A DNA stretch of 10,009 nt, from positions 1-10,009 of the forward strand of contig SBBT01000202.1 in the NCBI GenBank assembly GCA_005239595.1. The letters are read 5' to 3'. Below are positions 5,827 to 10,009 of the stretch, one piece after another (the stretch's first letter is position 1; each line of letters starts with the position of its first letter). The translations under genes and the position numbers were made by a program. This DNA comes from Candidatus Troglogloeales bacterium. GTDB lineage: Bacteria > Nitrospirota > Nitrospiria > SBBL01 > SBBT01. The notes under the pieces are model-generated. The model was not told the DNA's origin, searched no databases, and worked only from the letters and a program-made list of their open reading frames with translations.

Positions 5827-6390
5827 TTAACGGGGGGGGGTGACTAATTTCTCACTGTACTTTGCCGCCTTGGCCGGATCCATTCCGCTTAATATCTTTG
5901 CCGCTACTTTCTCTTTAATCCTGGTTAGGATATTTAAGGCGACTGTCTCCTTCATTTCACCAATCCGCGCTGCGGCCACCTCGGGAAGCATTCCTTCATA
6001 GATCTTGGCAAGACGTATATACTTCGGTTCATCCAGCTTCTTCTGTTCCGCCTCTTTCTGCTCGAGCTCTTCGCGGATTTTAGAATACTTTTTGAGCATG
6101 TCGTCCACTTCTTTCTCAAGAATCTGAAGCCGCTGCTCCTTGGCGTCCAGTTGTTCGGCCCGTTTGTCAAGCTCCGTATTCCGCTGCTCGATTGCCTTAA
6201 TAAGAACCGCAGGCGTTTGAAACTCGGAAGTGGCCGGTGTGGCTGGTTTGGCTGGTTTCTTCTCTTGTTTGGTTTCCTGTTTTTTGGACTCGGCCTCTTT
6301 CTTTGGAGGATCGGTAGCCTCAAGAATGGAGGGAGCGGATAAAAGGATGGAAAAAAGCGCCAACGCCGTCCCATATCCCCGCAGGGTCAT
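5827..6390 (-). CDS. MotE/FlbB/YlxF-like flagellar accessory protein
   Basis: This 187-residue protein has an N-terminal hydrophobic segment (residues 7-24, signal peptide or membrane anchor), a Lys/Pro/Ala-rich linker (28-55), a long coiled coil (about 62-120), and a helical C-terminal domain (124-183). That C-terminal domain resembles the MgtE N-terminal domain found in MotE proteins (ARIGEMKET...ILSGMDP). Known relatives are Sinorhizobium MotE (periplasmic motility chaperone), Borrelia FlbB (periplasmic collar base) and Bacillus YlxF. All but MotE sit right after fliJ, as here. The likely place is the inner membrane with the bulk in the periplasm. ATG 6390 is chosen over an upstream TTG at 6417 because GAGGAGG lies 8 nt before it and it overlaps the fliJ stop as ATGA. 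The last codons run through a tract of nine C (G9 on the plus strand), so the C-terminus is prone to frameshift. Confidence 0.82.
   Translation of the reverse strand: MTLRGYGTALALFSILLSAPSILEATDPPKKEAESKKQETKQEKKPAKPATPATSEFQTPAVLIKAIEQRNTELDKRAEQLDAKEQRLQILEKEVDDMLKKYSKIREELEQKEAEQKKLDEPKYIRLAKIYEGMLPEVAAARIGEMKETVALNILTRIKEKVAAKILSGMDPAKAAKYSEKLVTPPR
5832..5840. repeat. Nine-base G homopolymer (C9 in the motE-like gene)
   Basis: The tract encodes part of the final Thr-Pro-Pro-Arg of the motE-like protein and lies between two convergent genes. One base more would replace the end with about 17 other residues and run into the flhX 3' end. One base fewer would give a different tail of about 10 residues. 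Such tracts slip in vivo and are also common sites of sequencing error. Confidence 0.9.
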
Positions 6391-6845
6391 CGCTCTTTCC
6401 TCCTCGGCGGTCTCCAATGCTGACGGCCACCAATCTCATCCATTAAGTTTTGCTCTTTTTTGTCCAATTCCTTTATAAAGGCCTCTTTACGGATTTCCTC
6501 TACTTTTTCAATGGCCTTTTTGTCCTGTACCGCCCGCATCAGCGCTTCCCGTTTCTCTTCGGCCTGCTGGGCAAGGAGTATTATCGCCTTTTTGCAATCG
6601 TCTATGGAATTATTCTGCCGCTTGATAAACTGGTGGTAAATGTCGACCTCCTCTGCCGTCATCCCTTGCAATTGTCTCGCCGAAAAACCAGAGAGGACCC
6701 TCTCTAATTGTCCCATCAGATGGCAGAGCCGATCTTCTTCCGCAGAGAGCGCGCCCTTTGCCCTCACAAACGCAATCCGGGCCTCTTCTTCGAGATGTTT
6801 TCTATAGAAAATGACCGTACCCAAACGTGACTGATAGCGGGGCAT
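6387..6845 (-). CDS. fliJ: Flagellar export protein FliJ
   Basis: This 152-residue protein is almost wholly charged, helical and coiled-coil, with the FliJ opening (YQSRLGTVIFYRKHLEEEA) and the right length for the family (about 145-155). FliJ sits in the centre of the FliI hexamer like the gamma subunit of F-type ATPase and links the ATPase to the FlhA export gate. It also binds export chaperones. The gene begins 10 nt after the fliI stop and ends in ATGA with the motE-like gene, so it is inside the operon. The sequence is weakly conserved in this family, and position after fliI carries much of the weight. The ATG at 6845 has a modest ribosome site (AGAGAC). Confidence 0.88.
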   Translation of the reverse strand: MPRYQSRLGTVIFYRKHLEEEARIAFVRAKGALSAEEDRLCHLMGQLERVLSGFSARQLQGMTAEEVDIYHQFIKRQNNSIDDCKKAIILLAQQAEEKREALMRAVQDKKAIEKVEEIRKEAFIKELDKKEQNLMDEIGGRQHWRPPRRKER

Positions 6846-6855
6846 AGAACTGTCT

Positions 6856-8166
6856 CTAACTAAATAGTTGGCCTAAATGGGCAACGCTCTGTGCAAAATC
6901 GACCTTTTCATCGATTCCCTGTTTAAAGTACGACCGGATGGCATCCCATTTCCGAATGGCCTCATCAATCTCAGCGCTGCTCCCTGGTTTATAGGCGCCA
7001 ATATGTATCAGGTCCTCGGCATTCTTGTATGTCGCCACCAATTGGGACATTTTCCTTGCCAGTTGCAAATGTGCCGGATCAACGATATCAATCATCACAC
7101 GGCTTGTGCTGTTGAGAATATCCACTGCCGGATATTGATTTTGGGCCGCAAGGGTACGCGACAGAACCAGATGACCGTCCAGGATCGCCCTGGATGCGTC
7201 CGGGACAGGATCGTTGATATCGTCTCCCTCCATCAAAACGGTATAGAGGCCCGTGATCGAACCGCTATTTTCGCACGTTCCGGCCCTCTCTAAAAATTTG
7301 GGGAGAAGGGCGAAAACGGAGGGGGTGTATCCTTTAGTCGTGGGTGGTTCTCCAACGGCCAGCCCGATCTCACGCTGGGCATGCGCAAGCCGGGTTAAAG
7401 AGTCCATCATAAAAAGGACGCTTGAATTTCGATCCCGAAAATATTCCGCAATCGTCATGGCGAGGAAGGCCCCCCGCCTCCTGATTAACGGAGGCTGATC
7501 GGACGTTGCGACAACGACCACGGAACGGGCAAGCCCCTCTTCTCTTAAATCTTTTTCTATAAATTCCTTAACCTCCCGTCCGCGCTCCCCAATCAATGCG
7601 ATCACGTTAACATCCGCAGAGGTATAACGCGCGATCATCCCCATCAGGACGCTTTTCCCCACACCGCTTCCTGCGAAAATGCCCATGCGCTGTCCTTTTC
7701 CACAGGTCAGGAGGCCGTTTAAAGAGCGAATGCCGAGGTCAAGCGGCTCCGTGATACGCCGACGCATGAATGGATTAGGGGGAACTCCATAGAGGGACCG
7801 CGTTTCTCGGATCCGAAGCGGGCCCTTCCCGTCAGCAGGGTTCCCAAGACCGTCTAAAACCCTTCCCAATAACCCCCGACCGACAGACGCAGTTGCTTGC
7901 ACCCCCCTGCTGACAATCGAACTGCCGGGGCCGATGCCTGTCCATTCCCCCAAAGGCATCAAAAGCACCTTGTTTTCTCGGAAACCGACCACTTCCGCTA
8001 AAAGATGCTTATCATCCTCCATCCTGGCTATCTCGCAGACCTCCCCAATGGCCGAAATCGAGGCGTGGCCTTCCAGCACCAGCCCAATCACCTGGGAAAC
8101 CCGGCCAAACGCAGGCATGGGATCGACATACTCGACCAAATCGAGATACTCGGATAGATTCTTCAT
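6856..8166 (-). CDS. fliI: Flagellum-specific ATPase FliI
   Basis: This 436-residue protein is the ATPase of the flagellar type III export apparatus on the cytoplasmic face of the basal body. It powers or assists loading and unfolding of rod, hook and filament subunits. Walker A is AGSGVGKS at residues 165-172, the catalytic-glutamate stretch GERGRE is at 193-198, and Walker B (SVLFMMDS) ends at Asp255. The order and spacing match the F1-beta-like FliI/YscN family, and the length is typical. An N-terminal beta domain (about 20-90) precedes the ATPase core, and the C-terminal helical domain follows. ATG 8166 overlaps the fliH stop by 4 nt, with GGAG upstream. No key residue is missing. Confidence 0.98.
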   Translation of the reverse strand: MKNLSEYLDLVEYVDPMPAFGRVSQVIGLVLEGHASISAIGEVCEIARMEDDKHLLAEVVGFRENKVLLMPLGEWTGIGPGSSIVSRGVQATASVGRGLLGRVLDGLGNPADGKGPLRIRETRSLYGVPPNPFMRRRITEPLDLGIRSLNGLLTCGKGQRMGIFAGSGVGKSVLMGMIARYTSADVNVIALIGERGREVKEFIEKDLREEGLARSVVVVATSDQPPLIRRRGAFLAMTIAEYFRDRNSSVLFMMDSLTRLAHAQREIGLAVGEPPTTKGYTPSVFALLPKFLERAGTCENSGSITGLYTVLMEGDDINDPVPDASRAILDGHLVLSRTLAAQNQYPAVDILNSTSRVMIDIVDPAHLQLARKMSQLVATYKNAEDLIHIGAYKPGSSAEIDEAIRKWDAIRSYFKQGIDEKVDFAQSVAHLGQLFS

Positions 8167-8834
8167 CCCTCTTCTCCAAGCCGGTTGAGTCTCTGCTCGA
8201 TGATGGAGACCTGGCTGTCAATCCGGGCATCCAGCATCCGATCCGGGGTCTCCAAGATGCATTCTCCAACTGCAAGCTTCATATCCGGCTCAAACCGAAG
8301 CCACTTTGCGCCTTCAATCAGATCGAAAATTTTAGATCGTTCTTGGGAAAGCCTTTCTAATTGTTGCGGGTTAATTCTGATGGTAACCGTCTCGGCGTGT
8401 CCGATCTTCTTGATCGCCTCGCGGATATACCTCATGACAATTTCAGGGTTTAACGAGAGCTCTTCCCTAACAACGCGTCTGGAGATAGCGATCGCAATCT
8501 TTAAAATGTCGGCCTCCGCCGAGCGTAAAAGCACTTCCTTGAGATCGCGAAGCTCCTCCATCAGATGGGAAAGGATCTGACAGCTCGCCTCAGTTGCTTT
8601 TTTTTCCAGGTTTCGGCCAGACTCCTCCCCCGCCGCAAACCCCTTAACGAAGGACTCACGCCCAATTTCCTCAATCTCTCTTGGGGTAAGGCGTTCTTCC
8701 CCTCCACCGAAAGATCCGACGTTTGAGGCGCTTACCTTTGGCAAGGCGTATACAGCGATATCTTCGTCTCCCGAAGGGTCCTGCTTTAGGACCCTAGACC
8801 ATCGCTTCTGCTTCTTTTGCTCCGCTCTTTCCAA
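8163..8834 (-). CDS. fliH: Flagellar assembly protein FliH
   Basis: This 223-residue protein binds and restrains the export ATPase FliI and tethers it to the C-ring. It is hydrophilic at the N-terminus, followed by a segment with Gly-repeat-like spacing (SFVKGFAAGEESGRNLEKK). The C-terminal half has the family pattern (ISRRVVREELSLNPEIV, then VTIRINPQQLERL) that is shared with V-type ATPase E subunits. The start is most likely TTG 8834, with GGGAAG upstream. It overlaps the end of fliG by 41 nt. The early RWSRVLK fits the usual FliH opening, and no ATG or GTG lies in the same frame nearby. Overlaps on both sides place it firmly in the operon. The exact start is less certain than the gene. Confidence 0.93.
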   Translation of the reverse strand: MERAEQKKQKRWSRVLKQDPSGDEDIAVYALPKVSASNVGSFGGGEERLTPREIEEIGRESFVKGFAAGEESGRNLEKKATEASCQILSHLMEELRDLKEVLLRSAEADILKIAIAISRRVVREELSLNPEIVMRYIREAIKKIGHAETVTIRINPQQLERLSQERSKIFDLIEGAKWLRFEPDMKLAVGECILETPDRMLDARIDSQVSIIEQRLNRLGEEG

Positions 8835-9801
8835 TCACAATCTTCCCTTCATCAACAAGCCGCAATGCCGTTTTGACGATCGATTGCTGCGCCTTTTCCA
8901 CGTCGGAGAGCTTCATCGGACCACGGGACTCCATATCTTCCTTCATGATCTCAACAGCACGTTCCGACATGTTCTTGAATATCTTCTCCTTGACGTTCTC
9001 TTTGGCGGCCCGCAGCGCAATCGCCAACTGATCCTTGCTCGCCTCCTTCAGCACCTCCTGAATGGCGCGATCATCGAGCTTGACCAGATCATCGAACACG
9101 AACATCAGCTCTCGAATCTCCTCTCCCAATGGGGCACTCACCTGGGTAATGGCGGCAATCGCCTTTTGCTCCGCAGAGCGCTCCATCTGGCTTAGGATCG
9201 AAGCGACCATTTTAGTCCCTCCCACCTGTTGGCTGGGTGTCATTTGCACCCGCTTCAACTCGCCTTCCAGTACCTCCTCCAAAACCTCGCTCACCTCATG
9301 TAGCACCCCTGGTGGAATCTCCTCCAAGGTTGCCATTCGCATCAATACGTCACCCCGGAGCGCCTCGGGAAGTTGGGTTAAAATCTGCACACTCTGATCG
9401 AGATTGAGGTTGGCCAGGATCAAGGCAATGGCCTGGGGATGCTCATTGCGGATAATATTGCAGATCGCCTTGGGGTCCATCCATTGCAGGGCCTCCATCT
9501 CCGGGGAGACCACATCGGCAGCCATCTTAACTTTTGCCTGCCCAAGTTGTCCCAAGGTCTTCGACAGAAGGCTTCTCAAATACTCCTTGCTGATCTGTCC
9601 GGAGGCGCCTGTTAATTTAAAAAACTCCTCCAAAACCTCTTCAATATTTTTTTGCGTCGCCTCTGGAAGTCTGGAGAGCTTCACCCCCATCCTTCGGATT
9701 TCCTCCGGGGTAAGATGTTTTAAGAGTTCTGACGCCGCCTCCTCGCCAAGGACATGCAGGAGAATTGCAGCCTTATCGTATCCTGATAATTGTTCCGCCA
9801 T
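8794..9801 (-). CDS. fliG: Flagellar motor switch protein FliG
   Basis: This 335-residue rotor protein binds FliF through its N-terminal domain, FliM through its middle domain, and the stator (MotA) through its C-terminal domain, so it generates torque and carries the switch. Motifs are the opening LSGYDKAAILL, EHPQ at residues 120-123 (FliM-binding middle domain), a Gly-Gly linker near 194, MFVF at 233-236, and the charged torque helix region (DDLVKLDD, about 237-244, then DQLAIALRAAK). ATG 9801 is preferred because the family starts just before LSGY, a G-run ribosome site lies upstream, and the length becomes normal. The ATG at 9828 would overlap fliF and has no good ribosome site. It starts 8 nt after the fliF stop. 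Confidence 0.97.
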   Translation of the reverse strand: MAEQLSGYDKAAILLHVLGEEAASELLKHLTPEEIRRMGVKLSRLPEATQKNIEEVLEEFFKLTGASGQISKEYLRSLLSKTLGQLGQAKVKMAADVVSPEMEALQWMDPKAICNIIRNEHPQAIALILANLNLDQSVQILTQLPEALRGDVLMRMATLEEIPPGVLHEVSEVLEEVLEGELKRVQMTPSQQVGGTKMVASILSQMERSAEQKAIAAITQVSAPLGEEIRELMFVFDDLVKLDDRAIQEVLKEASKDQLAIALRAAKENVKEKIFKNMSERAVEIMKEDMESRGPMKLSDVEKAQQSIVKTALRLVDEGKIVIGKSGAKEAEAMV

Positions 9802-9809
9802 ATCAGCCC

Positions 9810-10009
9810 CTATCCCTCTTGCAGCCATTCTCTCACGGCGTTCGCAGCCGCAGCAGGATTCTCCTTCGCAATCTGTTGGGCCTGTTCAAGAGCGGCATTG
9901 GCGGCCGGCACCCCTGGCGCTGCCCCTGCCTCAGCCGCGGCCATTTGGGCCATACCCGGCGCTGCCCCTGCCGCAGCCGCGGAGATCGGCGGCGCCACAG
10001 GCGGCGCCG
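9810..10009 (-). CDS. fliF: Flagellar MS-ring protein FliF, C-terminal end only
   Basis: Only the last 65 or so residues lie in the window; the frame is open to the right edge, so the gene continues beyond it. The ending ENPAAAANAVREWLQEG is the typical FliF C-terminal helix that inserts into the N-domain of FliG. Just before it is an Ala/Gly/Pro-rich stretch with a tandem repeat of 14 residues (GAAPG twice). Position directly before fliG and the end motif make the identity clear although no membrane part is visible. The GTG at 9998 is internal, not a start. Confidence 0.9.
   Translation of the reverse strand, partial: APPVAPPISAAAAGAAPGMAQMAAAEAGAAPGVPAANAALEQAQQIAKENPAAAANAVREWLQEG
9916..9982. 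repeat. 42-bp period repeat in the fliF 3' end
   Basis: Bases 9916-9940 and 9958-9982 are the same 25-mer apart from one base (T at 9931, G at 9973). The period of 42 nt keeps the frame and yields two copies of an Ala-rich 14-residue unit containing GAAPG in the linker ahead of the FliG-binding helix. This looks like a recent in-frame duplication. Confidence 0.8.

Noticed and set aside
5804..5827. ACGGT/ACCGT inverted repeat between the convergent flhX and motE-like genes as a bidirectional terminator
   Set aside because: A 5-bp stem with a 14-nt loop and no adjoining T-run is too weak to call.
6877..7293. Long open frame on the plus strand opposite fliI
   Set aside because: It is an antisense shadow of a well-conserved ATPase gene with no family motif or ribosome site.
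9802..9828. ATG at 9828 as fliG start
   Set aside because: It would overlap fliF, lacks a ribosome site and adds residues not typical of FliG; ATG 9801 fits better.

Overview
The window is a stretch of bacterial chromosome, and 14 protein genes or gene parts can be supported. It has roughly even base composition and tightly packed genes with many 4-base overlaps. The flagellar genes point to a motile bacterium. The order fliF-fliG-fliH-fliI-fliJ-motE/ylxF, together with a fliK-like/flhX pair, recalls Nitrospirota, deltaproteobacterial lineages, Bacillus and spirochaetes more than enteric bacteria. The exact taxon cannot be fixed from the sequence.

Layout. (1) 1-1625, plus strand: the 3' end of a Cu+-type P1B ATPase (copA-like), overlapping by 17 nt a four-helix PsiE-family membrane protein. 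(2) 1636-4279, minus strand: a housekeeping or unknown cluster, read from right to left. It contains an unrecognised 196-aa protein, a VanZ-family membrane protein and a ComF-type phosphoribosyltransferase, all overlapping. Beyond these lie a start-less, apparently frameshifted gene remnant and a small two-helix membrane protein, followed by a possible intrinsic terminator. (3) 4280-4456: a divergent intergenic region with a strong sigma70-like promoter facing right and a 10-bp palindrome-centred sequence present twice. (4) 4457-5796, plus strand: a FliK C-terminal-domain protein coupled by ATGA to a stand-alone FlhB C-terminal-domain protein (FlhX). (5) 5827-10009, minus strand: the flagellar basal-body/export operon fliF(partial)-fliG-fliH-fliI-fliJ-motE-like, truncated by the right edge.

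How they work together. FliF (MS ring) holds FliG (rotor switch). FliH, FliI and FliJ form the export ATPase complex. The MotE/FlbB/YlxF-like protein is an inner-membrane or periplasmic stator or collar accessory. The FliK-like protein and FlhX both relate to the type III export substrate-specificity switch. In Bacillus, fliK follows ylxF in the same direction. Here the FliK-like/FlhX pair lies at that place but points the other way and has its own promoter.

No CRISPR array, transposase, tRNA or rRNA was seen. The least explained parts are the unknown 196-aa gene at the head of the VanZ/ComF cluster, the degraded region 2101-2367, and the G9 tract at the 3' end of the motE-like gene. No clearly new multi-gene system is visible.
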